Shown here: positions 7,558 through 17,487 of the stretch, in pieces | How the letters are laid out: each line of letters begins with the position of its first letter | How positions within the stretch are numbered: position 1 is the stretch's first letter | Origin: Parvularculaceae bacterium | Lineage (GTDB): Bacteria; Pseudomonadota; Alphaproteobacteria; Caulobacterales; Parvularculaceae | Length of the DNA: 64,000 bases | Reading direction: 5' to 3' | Assembly: GCA_028284065.1 (NCBI GenBank) | Contig: JANQSJ010000005.1 | Coordinates: forward strand, 1-64,000 | Notes under the pieces: generated by a model | The model's database searches: none | Told to the model about the DNA's origin: nothing | The model's input: only the letters and a program-made list of their open reading frames with translations | Program-made: the position numbers and the translations under genes

Positions 7558-9321
7558 ATGGCCAACGCCGCAAAATACCTTGTGAAGCTGACCGGATCAC
7601 GCCGCGACGAAGGCGCGGCGGGCAGTGGCGCGCAAAACGGAGGCGCGCAGGACAGCAGCGCAGTCACCGCCAGCAAGGCGCGTCCATCCGGCGAGCACGG
7701 CGGCTACGAAGAGGACGCCTGGTTCGACGAAGAGCTTTCCGACGAAGAACTCGCCGCGCTCGGCGAAGAGGAATTCGGCGATCTCGGCGATATCGACGGC
7801 CTCGACGACGAGGAGCTTCTCGAGGCCGACCTCGATTTCGATGACGAGGAGCTTGCCGGCGCCGACGATTATGAGATCGGCTCCATCATGCAGGCCGAGG
7901 CCTTCGGGGACGTGGACGGCCAGTCAACGTATGTGGACAATGCCGGCCCTTTCGACGCTGGCGTTGAAGAAGGCGCTGGCCGGGAGGCGCCTGCCCGCAC
8001 CGAGGCCAGGTCCGCGCCCGACGCGCGTTCGCCAGGCCAGGACAACATCGACGGCGCCGCCCAGCGCGCCTCCGCAACCGTCATGGCGCCGCCGGAGGAC
8101 TTTGAGGAAATCGAATCCTCCGAGACCGACCATGTGCCAGTGCCGCGGATTTCCATCCATGCCTTTTGCGATTCCGAAGAAACGACGGCGCTTCTGGAGC
8201 GCGCCGCGATCGATCGCCGCCTCTCGAAGACTCACCTGACCATGCACATGGGCGGCATCGCGAAAGCGGTTGACCACTTCCAGACCAACACGACCCCGAA
8301 CCTCATCATCCTCGAGGCGCTGTCCGGCGGCGCGGAGTTGTTGAACCAGCTCGGCGCGCTGGCGGAGGTGTGCGATCCCTCGACCAAGGTCATCATCATT
8401 GGCTGCGTCAACGATATCTCGCTTTACCGCGAGCTGATCCGACAGGGCGTCAGCGAATACATCGTAAATCCCCACTCCCCCTTGCAGGTCATTCGCGCGG
8501 TTTCGGCGCTTTATGTCGATCCGGCCGCGCCCCCGATCGGCAAGACGCTCGCCTTCGTCGGCGCGCGCGGCGGCGTCGGCTCGTCGACGATCGCGCACAA
8601 TGTCGCCTGGGCGGCGGCGGAGGAGCTGGAGAGCGACACCGTCATTCTCGATCTCGACCTGCCGTTCGGCACCGCGAGCCTCGACTTTGAACAGGACCCG
8701 ACGTCCGGCCTTTTGGAGGCGCTCGCGTCGCCGGAGCGCCTGGACGCAGTGCTGCTTGACCGGCTTTTGCAAAAGCACACGGATCATTTGAGCCTTTTCA
8801 CGGCGCCAAACCTTCTCGATCGCGACTATGACCTCGCCGACGATGCGTTTGAGACCGTTGTCGATGTGGTGCGCGGCGCGGCGCCGACGATCGTTATCGA
8901 CGTGCCGCATATCTGGACGAGCTGGTCGCGGCGTTTGCTGCAGACGGCGGATGAGATCGTCATCACGACGACGCCGGACCTCGCCGCGTTCCGAAACACC
9001 AAGAACCTTGTGGACGTCATCGCCAGCGCGCGCCCGAACGACGCCGCGCCCCGGCTTGTGGTCAACCAGTTCGACCAGAAAACGTCATCCGTGCAGCCGG
9101 AACAGTATGCGGAGCATGTCGGCCTTGACCCGATTTGCGTCCTCAACTGGGAGCCGCAGCTGTTCCATGCGGCGGCGACGAACGCCGCGCCGCTGTCGGA
9201 GGTAGGCCCGAAAACCCGCACCGCGCATAATGTGAGCCATCTCGCGCAGGTGCTTCTCGGGCGCGCCGATCTTGCGGGCAAGCGCGGCGGCTTCGGGCTC
9301 GCGCGGCTTTTCAAGCGGTAG
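7558..9321 (+). CDS. cpaE: Flp pilus localisation ATPase CpaE/TadZ with acidic N-terminal segment
   Basis: A 587-residue protein of the MinD/ParA class. The start at 7558 has AAGGAG six nt upstream. The C-terminal half holds a pseudo-receiver-like domain (about 200-320) and a deviant Walker A, GARGGVGSSTIAHN (about 338-351), with a DLDLPFG Walker B-like segment. This is normal for CpaE/TadZ, which positions the pilus machine at a cell pole. Residues 51-121 are extremely acidic, with repeated DEEL/EEEF/DDEEL units (LSDEELAALGEEEFGDLGD and similar). That stretch is likely disordered and is much longer than I would expect in this family. Confidence 0.92.
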   Translation: MANAAKYLVKLTGSRRDEGAAGSGAQNGGAQDSSAVTASKARPSGEHGGYEEDAWFDEELSDEELAALGEEEFGDLGDIDGLDDEELLEADLDFDDEELAGADDYEIGSIMQAEAFGDVDGQSTYVDNAGPFDAGVEEGAGREAPARTEARSAPDARSPGQDNIDGAAQRASATVMAPPEDFEEIESSETDHVPVPRISIHAFCDSEETTALLERAAIDRRLSKTHLTMHMGGIAKAVDHFQTNTTPNLIILEALSGGAELLNQLGALAEVCDPSTKVIIIGCVNDISLYRELIRQGVSEYIVNPHSPLQVIRAVSALYVDPAAPPIGKTLAFVGARGGVGSSTIAHNVAWAAAEELESDTVILDLDLPFGTASLDFEQDPTSGLLEALASPERLDAVLLDRLLQKHTDHLSLFTAPNLLDRDYDLADDAFETVVDVVRGAAPTIVIDVPHIWTSWSRRLLQTADEIVITTTPDLAAFRNTKNLVDVIASARPNDAAPRLVVNQFDQKTSSVQPEQYAEHVGLDPICVLNWEPQLFHAAATNAAPLSEVGPKTRTAHNVSHLAQVLLGRADLAGKRGGFGLARLFKR

Positions 9322-9332
9322 GGGCGTAAGCG

Positions 9333-10784
9333 ATGTTCGGGCGCAGATCAGGCGAAGGCGCGACCGCGGCGCCGCCGCGGCCGGCCGCCGCCAAGGGCGG
9401 CGAAACGGCAGGCGAAAAGCCGAAGCCCGCGGCCAGCAAACCCGCTCCGCCGCCGCCATCGAAGACGCAGGAGCCGCCGAAGCTCGAAACCGTAACGGTC
9501 ACGGACCGTTCGGAAGAATACTTCAAGACCAAGGCGACGATTTTCAACGCGCTGATCGACACGATTGACTTGTCGCAGCTCGCCCAGCTCGACACTGACG
9601 CCGCCGCGGAGGAAATCCGCGACATCATCAACGAAATCATCTCGATCAAGAACGTCCAGATGTCCATCGCGGAGCAGGAATCGCTGCTCCAGGATATCTG
9701 CAACGACGTCCTCGGCTATGGGCCGCTGGAGCCGCTGCTGGCGCGAGACGACATCGCCGACATCATGGTCAATGGCGCGAACCGCGTGTTCATCGAAGTC
9801 GGCGGCAAGATTCAGCTCACCAATGTCCGTTTTCGCGACAACAGTCAGCTGATGAATATCTGCCAGCGGATCGTCAGCCAGGTCGGCCGCCGCGTCGACG
9901 AGGCGAGCCCGATCTGCGACGCGCGCCTCCCGGACGGCAGCCGCGTTAACGTCATCGCGCCGCCCCTGTCGATTGACGGGCCGGCCCTCACCATTCGTAA
10001 GTTCAAGAAAGACAAGCTTACGATGGCGAACCTCGTCGACTTCAAGTCGATTTCGCCCGAAGGCGCGCGGGTGCTCGAAATCGTCGGCTCGTGCCGAATA
10101 AACACGCTGATTTCCGGCGGCACGGGCTCTGGTAAGACGACGCTCCTGAACTGCATGACCGGCTTCATTGAGCATGATGAGCGCGTGATCACCTGCGAGG
10201 ACGCCGCCGAACTTCAATTGCAGCAGCCGCATGTCGTTCGCCTCGAAACGCGCCCGCCTAACCTCGAAGGCCAGGGCGAAGTAACCATGCGCGACCTCGT
10301 CAAGAACTGTCTGCGTATGCGTCCTGAACGGATCATCGTCGGCGAGGTGCGTGGACCGGAGGCCTTCGACCTCCTGCAGGCCATGAACACCGGCCATGAC
10401 GGCTCCATGGGCACGCTCCACGCGAACAGCCCGCGCGAAGCGCTGCAAAGGGTCGAATCGATGATCACCATGGGCGGCTATAATCTTCCGTCCAAGACGA
10501 TCCGGGAGATGATTGTCGGCTCTATCGACATCATCATCCAGGCCGCGCGCCTGCGTGACGGCTCGCGCCGGATCACGCACATCACCGAGGTGCTGGGCAC
10601 GGAAGGCGAAACCATCATCACGCAGGATCTGTTCATCTACGACATGTCCGGCGAGGACGCTGAAGGCAAGATTGTCGGGCGGCACAAGTCCACCGGCATC
10701 GCCCGGCCGGCGTTCTGGGATCGCGCGCGGTATTACGGCCGCGACCAGGATCTCGCCGAGGCGCTCGACGCGGCGCAGGATTAG
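9333..10784 (+). CDS. cpaF: Flp pilus secretion ATPase CpaF/TadA
   Basis: A 483-residue cytoplasmic motor ATPase of the type II/IV secretion family. It has Walker [13 protein letters not shown] (about 264-275), an Asp box ([14 protein letters not shown]), Walker B ([19 protein letters not shown]) and a His box ([12 protein letters not shown]). A proline/alanine-rich, probably flexible N-terminal 45 residues precede the conserved part. CpaF drives Flp fibre extension. The ATG is 11 nt beyond the cpaE stop and is preceded by AGGGGCG. Confidence 0.96.
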   Translation: MFGRRSGEGATAAPPRPAAAKGGETAGEKPKPAASKPAPPPPSKTQEPPKLETVTVTDRSEEYFKTKATIFNALIDTIDLSQLAQLDTDAAAEEIRDIINEIISIKNVQMSIAEQESLLQDICNDVLGYGPLEPLLARDDIADIMVNGANRVFIEVGGKIQLTNVRFRDNSQLMNICQRIVSQVGRRVDEASPICDARLPDGSRVNVIAPPLSIDGPALTIRKFKKDKLTMANLVDFKSISPEGARVLEIVGSCRINTLISGGTGSGKTTLLNCMTGFIEHDERVITCEDAAELQLQQPHVVRLETRPPNLEGQGEVTMRDLVKNCLRMRPERIIVGEVRGPEAFDLLQAMNTGHDGSMGTLHANSPREALQRVESMITMGGYNLPSKTIREMIVGSIDIIIQAARLRDGSRRITHITEVLGTEGETIITQDLFIYDMSGEDAEGKIVGRHKSTGIARPAFWDRARYYGRDQDLAEALDAAQD

Positions 10785-10794
10785 GCGGCAGGGG

Positions 10795-11787
10795 ATGGAT
10801 CGCCAAACGCTCATTATCGGCGGCTTTATACTGCTCGCCGTCATCGCGGTGGCCGCCGCGCTGTTCGCGCCGACCAAAAAGGAGCGCGCGAACAAGCGCC
10901 TTTCGTCGCTCGACAAGTACGGCAACGCAAAACGGGCGACCGCGTCGGCGACGACGGACGCGGCGCAAAAGGAAAAGCGCAAGAAAGTCGCCGAGGCGCT
11001 GTCGCGGGTCGAGCAGCAAAGCAAGCAGGCGAAGAAAAAGGCGCGCTACACGCTTGAACAGCAGTTCGAGCAGGCCGGGCTGACCTTCAGCGTCGCGCAC
11101 TTTTATGTGGCGTCGGTGATCATCGGGGCCTTCTTCGGCTTCATCGGCGTCATCTCCGGCCAGCAGCATTTCGTCTCCGCAGGGCTTGGCTTTATCGGCG
11201 CTTTCGGGCTGCCGCGGTGGTTCGTCGGATTTGCGAAGAAGAGGCGCCAGAAGAAGTTCGGCGCGGAGTTCTCGAACGCCATCGACGTCATCGTCCGTGG
11301 CGTGAAGTCCGGCCTGCCGGTCAATGAATGCCTCAAGATTATCTCCGTGGAGGCTCCGGCGCCCGTCAATGAGGAATTCCATCAGTTAACGGAGGGCCTG
11401 CGCATCGGTCTGTCGCTGGAGCAGGCGCTTGACCGCATGTTCGAGCGCATGCCGCTCGCCGAGGTCCGCTTCTTTGGGATCGTCCTTCTCATCCAACAGC
11501 AGACCGGCGGCAACCTCGCCGAGGCGCTTGGCAACCTCGCCGGAGTTCTGCGCGGCCGCAAGGCGATGGAGGGAAAGATCAAGGCGCTCTCCGCCGAAGC
11601 AAAAGCCTCGGCGATGATCATCGGGGCGCTGCCGTTTCTCGTCATGGGCGCGGTGAAGTTTATGTCGCCCGGATATCTCGATATCCTGTTTACGACGCCG
11701 CAGGGCAATCTCGTGCTGTTCGCGGCCGGCTTCTGGTTCTGCAGCGGCGTGTTCGTGATGCGCAACATGACGCAGATCAAGGTGTAG
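10795..11787 (+). CDS. tadB: Flp pilus inner-membrane platform protein TadB
   Basis: A 330-residue protein of the type II secretion system F family. A membrane segment at residues 5-24 is followed by a lysine-rich cytoplasmic stretch, then two further membrane segments near 95-125, the GspF-type helical domain (FSNAIDVIVRGVKSGLPVNE, MPLAEVRFFGIVLLIQQQTG) and C-terminal membrane helices. TadB and TadC together form the inner-membrane base on which CpaF works. The ATG at 10795 follows AGGGG and lies 10 nt after cpaF; longer in-frame starts would run back through cpaF and are unlikely. Confidence 0.93.
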   Translation: MDRQTLIIGGFILLAVIAVAAALFAPTKKERANKRLSSLDKYGNAKRATASATTDAAQKEKRKKVAEALSRVEQQSKQAKKKARYTLEQQFEQAGLTFSVAHFYVASVIIGAFFGFIGVISGQQHFVSAGLGFIGAFGLPRWFVGFAKKRRQKKFGAEFSNAIDVIVRGVKSGLPVNECLKIISVEAPAPVNEEFHQLTEGLRIGLSLEQALDRMFERMPLAEVRFFGIVLLIQQQTGGNLAEALGNLAGVLRGRKAMEGKIKALSAEAKASAMIIGALPFLVMGAVKFMSPGYLDILFTTPQGNLVLFAAGFWFCSGVFVMRNMTQIKV

Positions 11788-11791
11788 GGCG

Positions 11792-12754
11792 ATGCTCGAA
11801 CTTCTGGTGGACCGTCAGTTTCAGATTTCCGTGCTGGTCGCGCTCGCCGCGATCGCGACCGTCTACACGCTGGTCGAACCGTTCCTCGTCAAGGACCGCC
11901 TTGCGGAGCGCATGAAGGGGGTCGCGGACTACCGCGAGCGCCTGCGTCAGCAGCAACGCGCGAGCTTTGCGAAAAAAAGCGGCCTACGGAACACCCCGCA
12001 GGGGATGATGAAGGAAGTCGCGGACAATCTGCGGCTCTTCGAGATCTTCGACGCGGCGGAGGCGCGCAAGCAGCTGATGCAGGCGGGGTACCGCGGCGAA
12101 AAGGCTGTCGTCGTCTTCATGACGATTCGGCTCGCGGTGCCGTTCGGCATCGCGCTTCTCATCGGCGTATATGTCTACGCCCTCGACGATCTCGGCCTCG
12201 ACAGCTTCGGCCAGCTGCTTGCGACGATGGGCGGTTTCTTCGCCGGCTTCTATCTGCCGGTGATCTACATGCAGAACATCAAGCAGAAGCGGCAGGGCCT
12301 TTTACAGCTGGCCTGGCCGGACAGCCTCGACCTGCTGTTGATCTGCGTCGAATCCGGCATGTCCATCGAACTCGCGCTGCAGAAGGTCAGCGTCGAAGTC
12401 GGCGAGGGGTGTCCGGAGCTCGCCGAAGAACTCGGCCTCACGGTCGCGGAGCTTTCCTATCTTCAGGAGCGCCGGCAGGCCTATATGAACTTCGCCGAGC
12501 GCACTGGGCTTGAGGCCGTCAAGGCGATGACGACGGCGCTTGTCCAGTCGGAGAAGTACGGCACGCCGCTCGGCCAGTCCCTGCGCGTCCTCGCCGAAGA
12601 GAGCCGCCTGGAGCGCATGCAGGAAGCGGAGCGCAAGGCCGCAGCCCTGCCGCCGAAGCTCACCGTGCCGATGATCGGCTTCTTCCTGCCAGTGCTGTTC
12701 GCGGTGATTATCGGCCCGGCCGTGCTTGGCGTGATGGGCATTGAGGCGCCGTGA
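11792..12754 (+). CDS. tadC: Flp pilus inner-membrane platform protein TadC
   Basis: A 320-residue partner of TadB with the same GspF-type helical domain (WPDSLDLLLICVESGMSIEL, TTALVQSEKYGTPLGQSLRV) and membrane helices at about 10-28, 105-130, 135-155 and 290-315. It starts 4 nt after tadB and closes the recognisable Flp cluster. No tadD, tadE, tadF or tadG (TPR protein and minor pilins) follows; the next genes are on the opposite strand. Confidence 0.93.
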   Translation: MLELLVDRQFQISVLVALAAIATVYTLVEPFLVKDRLAERMKGVADYRERLRQQQRASFAKKSGLRNTPQGMMKEVADNLRLFEIFDAAEARKQLMQAGYRGEKAVVVFMTIRLAVPFGIALLIGVYVYALDDLGLDSFGQLLATMGGFFAGFYLPVIYMQNIKQKRQGLLQLAWPDSLDLLLICVESGMSIELALQKVSVEVGEGCPELAEELGLTVAELSYLQERRQAYMNFAERTGLEAVKAMTTALVQSEKYGTPLGQSLRVLAEESRLERMQEAERKAAALPPKLTVPMIGFFLPVLFAVIIGPAVLGVMGIEAP

Positions 12755-12877
12755 TCTAAAAAGCCTCGCCCTAATGCGTCGTCGCTTCAATCTGAATCTG
12801 GACGACGCTTTAAATCATTGTTTTTGCGCGTTCCCGAACGGCCAACCGCACACACTTGGCCTGGAAACGCTTCAACG

Positions 12878-14662
12878 CTACTCCCGCGCGTCCGCCAAAA
12901 GATCGTCCAGCGCTTCATACGCCGGCGCGTCGCCGGCCGCGACCAGTTCGCGCGACGGCGTTGGCTGTCCCAGGCGCTGGCGATAGATCCAGATATTGGT
13001 CAGCACTTTCTCGACATAGTCGCGGCTTTCCGCATTCGGAATGCTCTCGATAAAGAGCAGCGGGTCGTCTATGCCAAGCTCTTTCTTCCACCGCCGCAAG
13101 TTGCCGGGACCGCCATTATAGGCTGCCGCCATGTCGAAAAGATCGCCCTCGTCGCCCTTCTTCAGCAGGTAATTCACGTACATCTGCCCGATTTTCATGT
13201 TTAGGGCCGGATCGAACAGGAGGTCGCGACCCGCGCGCGAGGCGAGGCGCCGGTCTTTCGCCACATAGCTCGCCGTGCGCGGCATGACCTGCATCAGGCC
13301 GCGCGCGCCGGCGCGGCTCTTGGCGTCGGGCTTGAATTTCGATTCCTGTCGGATAAGCCCGTAAAGGACCGCGCGGTCGGTCTTGAACCCGTCTCCCGGC
13401 GCATATTCCGGGACCGGAAAAAGTCCCGCCGCGAGGGATGGGTCGCCGCTGGCGATCGCCGCTTCAATCTGCGCGGCCGGCAGGTCGAGGGCGGCGGCGA
13501 AGGCGAGAAGCGCCTTTGGCGCGAGATCCTTCGCCCGGCCATTGAGCCGGCGCAGTTCAAGGTCCGCGTCGGCGTCGCGCGCGACCTGCTTCAACGCGAC
13601 GATGCGCCTTGCGGCGGCGTCGGCATCGGCGAGGGCGTCATAGTCCGCTTTCGTCAGCGCCGGCACGGACCAGTCGAAGGCGTGGGCGCGTCCAAGCTGT
13701 GCGAGGGCGAGCTGGCCGTAGAAGGTGAGCGGCCGTTCGGCGGCGATCTCAAGGTTCGACGCGACCCGGTCGAGGCGACCGGACCCAAGCGCCGCGCGCG
13801 CAGCCCAGAAGCCCGCCGCGGCGCGCAGGTCATCATCCTGATACGGAACCGCCGCCATCCTGTCGAAGGCGGTCGCGGCGCGCTCAAGGTCGTCATTGCG
13901 ATAGGCGATCAGCCCCTCAATCCAGTAGGCGAGGACGGCGACATCGCCATTGCGCGCCGCCGCCGCGGTCGCAATTTTCTCGGCTTTCCCGAGATATCCC
14001 TGGAAATAGAGGCTTGCGGCGATCCAGGAGCGCATCCGGTCATACTGGCGCGCCGTGATCCGGCGCGCGCGCAGGTGTCGGTCGATTTCCTTCAGGGCCG
14101 TCATGGCGCGTTCGGTCTTGCAGAGCATGCGCACCCGGCCCTCAATGCGCCTTACGCGCGGCCTGCTGACTTTTTCATAGTCCGCGACAAGCTCAGGCGG
14201 TAGCTCCCAGCCCGGGGCGGCGCGCCATTCGCGCGGCAAGGGTCGCACCGGCGCGCTTGCGCGTTTCGGCCGGCGCTTAAGAGCGAGCCGATAAACGCGC
14301 GCCGCCTGCGGATGGTCCGCATAGGACGACATCCAGTCGCGCAGTTCGCCGTATTTCGAGCGATACGCCTTGGGGTGCATGTAACGCTGTTCGAGCACGT
14401 AACCCATAAGGACGCGATCGGTGAGGCGCGCGATCTTTGCGTCCGCGTCGCGCCAGCGTCCGGTCGTCTGTAGGCGGAAAATATCCTGATAGAGTTCGAC
14501 GTCCGCCTCGTTAAGGACGCTTGGCGTAAAGCGCGCCGCGGGCGCGCCGCCGTCCGCCGGCGCGGCGGCGCGGGCGACGGACAGCCCCGACAGCGCCGCC
14601 GCCGCCGACACGACCGCCGCGAGCGCGACCCTCCTGATCGTTTGATCCAGACCTTTCAGCAT
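12878..14662 (-). CDS. Soluble lytic murein transglycosylase (SLT family)
   Basis: A periplasmic enzyme of about 594 residues that cleaves peptidoglycan to 1,6-anhydromuropeptides. The signal sequence is LKGLDQTIRRVALAAVVSAA followed by ALSGLSVARA. A long superhelical region rich in short helices covers most of the chain. The C-terminal catalytic domain carries LIRQESKFKPDAKSRAGARG with the catalytic Glu, then GLMQVMP and MAAAYNGGPGNL. I prefer the internal ATG at 14662 because GGAGCGGGG stands before it, while the upstream ATG at 14689 has no ribosome site. It lies 57 nt downstream of the UDG gene on the same strand, probably in one transcript. Confidence 0.9.
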   Translation of the reverse strand: MLKGLDQTIRRVALAAVVSAAAALSGLSVARAAAPADGGAPAARFTPSVLNEADVELYQDIFRLQTTGRWRDADAKIARLTDRVLMGYVLEQRYMHPKAYRSKYGELRDWMSSYADHPQAARVYRLALKRRPKRASAPVRPLPREWRAAPGWELPPELVADYEKVSRPRVRRIEGRVRMLCKTERAMTALKEIDRHLRARRITARQYDRMRSWIAASLYFQGYLGKAEKIATAAAARNGDVAVLAYWIEGLIAYRNDDLERAATAFDRMAAVPYQDDDLRAAAGFWAARAALGSGRLDRVASNLEIAAERPLTFYGQLALAQLGRAHAFDWSVPALTKADYDALADADAAARRIVALKQVARDADADLELRRLNGRAKDLAPKALLAFAAALDLPAAQIEAAIASGDPSLAAGLFPVPEYAPGDGFKTDRAVLYGLIRQESKFKPDAKSRAGARGLMQVMPRTASYVAKDRRLASRAGRDLLFDPALNMKIGQMYVNYLLKKGDEGDLFDMAAAYNGGPGNLRRWKKELGIDDPLLFIESIPNAESRDYVEKVLTNIWIYRQRLGQPTPSRELVAAGDAPAYEALDDLLADARE

Positions 14663-14719
14663 CCCCGCTCCGCACCGCCTCAGTTTCATTACGCGCCGTC
14701 CATATTGGCCGGACCGGCG

Positions 14720-15613
14720 TTAACCTTCCGTCAACTTCGCGTCGAGCGCCTGGAGATCGGCCCAGGCGAGGCGTTTATGCTCCGGCCGACGCAAAAGAAA
14801 GGCCGGATGGAACATCGGCAGCGCATCGACCTGCGGTCCGGCGCTTGTCCCGATCTGGCGCCATTTCCCTCGCGCCCGGGTGATTCCGGTCTGGCCGAGA
14901 AGCGCTTTCATGGCGACGCCCCCCATGAGCGCGATCGCCTTTGGGCGGCTGAGCTCAATGAACCGGTCTACGAACGGGCGGCAGATAAGCGTCTCCGCGT
15001 CCGTGGGCGCGCGGTTTCCCGGAGGCCGCCAGTAGATGACGTTGGTGATGAGCGCGTTTTCGGCCCGCGAGCGGCCGATCGCGGCGAGCATCCGGTCCAG
15101 CAGCGCGCCGGCGCGGCCCACAAAGGGCTTGCCGGTCCGATCTTCCTCGCGGCCCGGCGCTTCGCCAATGATAAGAAGGTCCGCGCCGAAGGCGCCGTCG
15201 AAGACCACAGTCTTCCGCGCGCCTTCCTTCAGCGGGCACCCGTCAAAGGCGTCGATCGCGGCGGCGAGCCGCTCAATGTCCTCGCATTCCGACGCGATCC
15301 GCTTTGCCGCCGCCGCGGCGTCGTCAAGGCTCGCCGCCTCCGGCCTGACCACAACGGCCGGCGCGGACGCGCGCCGCGGCTCCCGGCTGAAGAGATTGTC
15401 GGGGGCGGGCGCGGCGGACGCATCGCCAAAGTCGACGGCTCGCGGCGGCGGCGAAATGTCCGAATTCGGGACGCCCGGCGACGGCGCGGGCGTTTCGGGC
15501 GCGGGGTCGGCGAAGGCGTTTCGCGGCGCGTCAGCCACCGCCTCGTCAACGCCCATTGCGGCGTACCATCGCAGGAGCGCAATCGCATTGGCTTTTAGGC
15601 TTGCGTCGGTCAA
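14720..15613 (-). CDS. Uracil-DNA glycosylase, family 4-like
   Basis: A 297-residue DNA repair enzyme. The first 90 residues are Pro/Ala-rich and probably disordered. The catalytic domain has the uracil-binding motif GEAPGREEDRTGKPFVGRAG (about 152-171), the TNVIYWRPPGNRAPTDAE segment and the leucine-loop motif MFHPAFLLRRPEHKR. Only three cysteines are present in the whole chain (SEC, DGC, LIC). The four-cysteine ligand set of classical family 4 iron-sulfur UDGs is therefore incomplete, and this form probably has no cluster. It is divergent to the ETF-QO gene. Confidence 0.85.
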   Translation of the reverse strand: MTDASLKANAIALLRWYAAMGVDEAVADAPRNAFADPAPETPAPSPGVPNSDISPPPRAVDFGDASAAPAPDNLFSREPRRASAPAVVVRPEAASLDDAAAAAKRIASECEDIERLAAAIDAFDGCPLKEGARKTVVFDGAFGADLLIIGEAPGREEDRTGKPFVGRAGALLDRMLAAIGRSRAENALITNVIYWRPPGNRAPTDAETLICRPFVDRFIELSRPKAIALMGGVAMKALLGQTGITRARGKWRQIGTSAGPQVDALPMFHPAFLLRRPEHKRLAWADLQALDAKLTEG

Positions 15614-15788
15614 TTAGGACATTCGTCAAAAAATACGATAAGGCGTCGGCGCGGCTACGTTACGCGTACAAGGGCCCAAAAACGCGCTTACATGAAGCAG
15701 GCGCGGCGTAGCGCATCATGGCGTCGCGATTTGGAATTTGCCAGACAAGGCGGTCGCGCGGCGGCGTTTTAACCTGACGGGAGGCGAC

Positions 15789-17477
15789 ATGGACGACGGC
15801 GAGGCGGATGCGTTTGAGCGGGAGAGCATGGAGTTCGATGTCGTGATCGTCGGCGCCGGCCCCGCCGGGCTCAGCGCCGCGATCCGGTTGAAGCAGCGCG
15901 CGGAAGAGACCGGGACCGAGATCAATGTGGTTGTGGTGGAGAAGGGCTCGGAGGTCGGCGCGCATATCCTTTCCGGCGCCGTGCTCGACCCGATCGGGCT
16001 CAACCGACTGTTTCCGGACTGGAAGGAGCGGGGCGCGCCGCTCGACACGCCGGTGCGGTCGGAATCGATCGCGGTCATGGGGCCGGCGGGCGTTCTGCCG
16101 CTGCCAGCGTTCATGCTGCCGGCCGCGGAGCAGAACCACGGCAATTACATCGTCTCCATGGGCAATGTCTGTCGCTGGCTCGCCGAGCAGGCCGAGGCGA
16201 TGGGCGTTGAGATCTATCCCGGCATGGCCGCGTCCGAATGCCTTTTTGACGAAGATGGCGCGCTTAAAGGCGTTGTCGTCGGGCGCGTCGGGGTCGGACG
16301 CGACGGCGAACAAAAACCCTCGTTCGAGCCGGGCATCGACCTCGTTGGCAAATACGTTCTGATAGCGGAGGGCGTGCGCGGTTCATTGGCGAAGCAGCTA
16401 ATCGCCAGGTACGCGCTCGACGATGGCTGCGAGCCTCAGAAATTCGGCATCGGCATCAAGGAGCTTTGGGAGATCGCGCCCGAAAAGCGGCGGCCCGGAC
16501 ATGTGGGCCACACTTTCGGCTGGCCGCTCGACAACAGCACGGGCGGCGGCTCTTTCATCTATCACTATGACGACGGCACGGCGGCGGTGGGGTTCGTCGT
16601 GCATCTAAATTACGCCAACCCGCACATCTATCCCTATGGCGAGTTCCAGAAGTTCAAGACCCATCCGGCGATCGCCGACCTCCTCGAAGGCGGCAAGCGG
16701 ATCGCCTATGGCGCGCGCGCGATCACGGAAGGCGGGTTCCAGTCCGTGCCGAAGCTGGCGTTTCCCGGCGGCGCGCTCATCGGCTGCGCCGCCGGCTTCG
16801 TCAACGTGCCGCGCATCAAGGGCAACCACAACGCGATGCTCACCGGCATGATGGCGGGCGAAGCCGCATTTGACGCGGTCGCGGAAGGCCGCGCGCAGGA
16901 TACGCTGGACGCCTATGAGGTCGCCTACGAAGCTTCTTCCGTGCGCAAGGAGCTGATGAAGGTGCGCAACTTCAAACCGCTCTGGTCAAGGTTCGGCACC
17001 ATGTTCGGGGCGGTTGTTCTTGGCGGCGTCGAAATCTGGACGAATACAATCATGCCCGGCTTTTCTTTCTTCGGGACTATCGGCCACGGCAAAACCGATG
17101 CGGAGGCGACGGAGCCCGCCGAGCGCCACAGGCGTCCGGTCTACCCAAAGCCCGACGGCGTCACTACCTTCGACCGACTGACCAATGTGTCCTACTCCGC
17201 GACTAATCACGAAGAGGATCAGCCGGTCCACCTGCAGCTTAAGGACGCTTCAATTCCGGTTAGCGTAAACCTGTCCACCTATGACGAGCCGGCGCAGCGC
17301 TATTGCCCCGCCGGCGTCTATGAGGTGCTGTCCGATGACGACGGGTCGAATCCGAGGTTCCAGATCAATGCGCAGAACTGCGTTCACTGCAAAACCTGCG
17401 ACATCAAGGACCCGTCCCAGAACATCGTCTGGGCCGTGCCGGAAGGCGGCGGAGGGCCGAACTATCCAAACATGTAG
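15789..17477 (+). CDS. Electron transfer flavoprotein-ubiquinone oxidoreductase
   Basis: A 562-residue FAD and 4Fe-4S protein that passes electrons from ETF to ubiquinone at the inner membrane. The N-terminal dinucleotide fold is VVIVGAGPAGLSAAIRL. ETF-QO-specific stretches follow: GAHILSGAVLDP, HTFGWPLDNSTGGGSFIYH and IGCAAGFVNVPRIKGNHNAM. The C-terminal ferredoxin-like cluster region is YCPAGVYEV plus NCVHCKTCDIKDP, supplying the four cysteines. ATG 15789 is chosen because GGGAGGCGAC precedes it; a TTG 51 nt upstream is the alternative. Confidence 0.95.
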   Translation: MDDGEADAFERESMEFDVVIVGAGPAGLSAAIRLKQRAEETGTEINVVVVEKGSEVGAHILSGAVLDPIGLNRLFPDWKERGAPLDTPVRSESIAVMGPAGVLPLPAFMLPAAEQNHGNYIVSMGNVCRWLAEQAEAMGVEIYPGMAASECLFDEDGALKGVVVGRVGVGRDGEQKPSFEPGIDLVGKYVLIAEGVRGSLAKQLIARYALDDGCEPQKFGIGIKELWEIAPEKRRPGHVGHTFGWPLDNSTGGGSFIYHYDDGTAAVGFVVHLNYANPHIYPYGEFQKFKTHPAIADLLEGGKRIAYGARAITEGGFQSVPKLAFPGGALIGCAAGFVNVPRIKGNHNAMLTGMMAGEAAFDAVAEGRAQDTLDAYEVAYEASSVRKELMKVRNFKPLWSRFGTMFGAVVLGGVEIWTNTIMPGFSFFGTIGHGKTDAEATEPAERHRRPVYPKPDGVTTFDRLTNVSYSATNHEEDQPVHLQLKDASIPVSVNLSTYDEPAQRYCPAGVYEVLSDDDGSNPRFQINAQNCVHCKTCDIKDPSQNIVWAVPEGGGGPNYPNM

Positions 17478-17487
17478 GGGCTTTGCG

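Noticed and set aside
9348-11024. 558-codon frame on the minus strand over cpaF
   Set aside because: It is the antisense of cpaF, with Asp/Arg-rich low-complexity sequence and no domain; long antisense frames are expected at this GC content.
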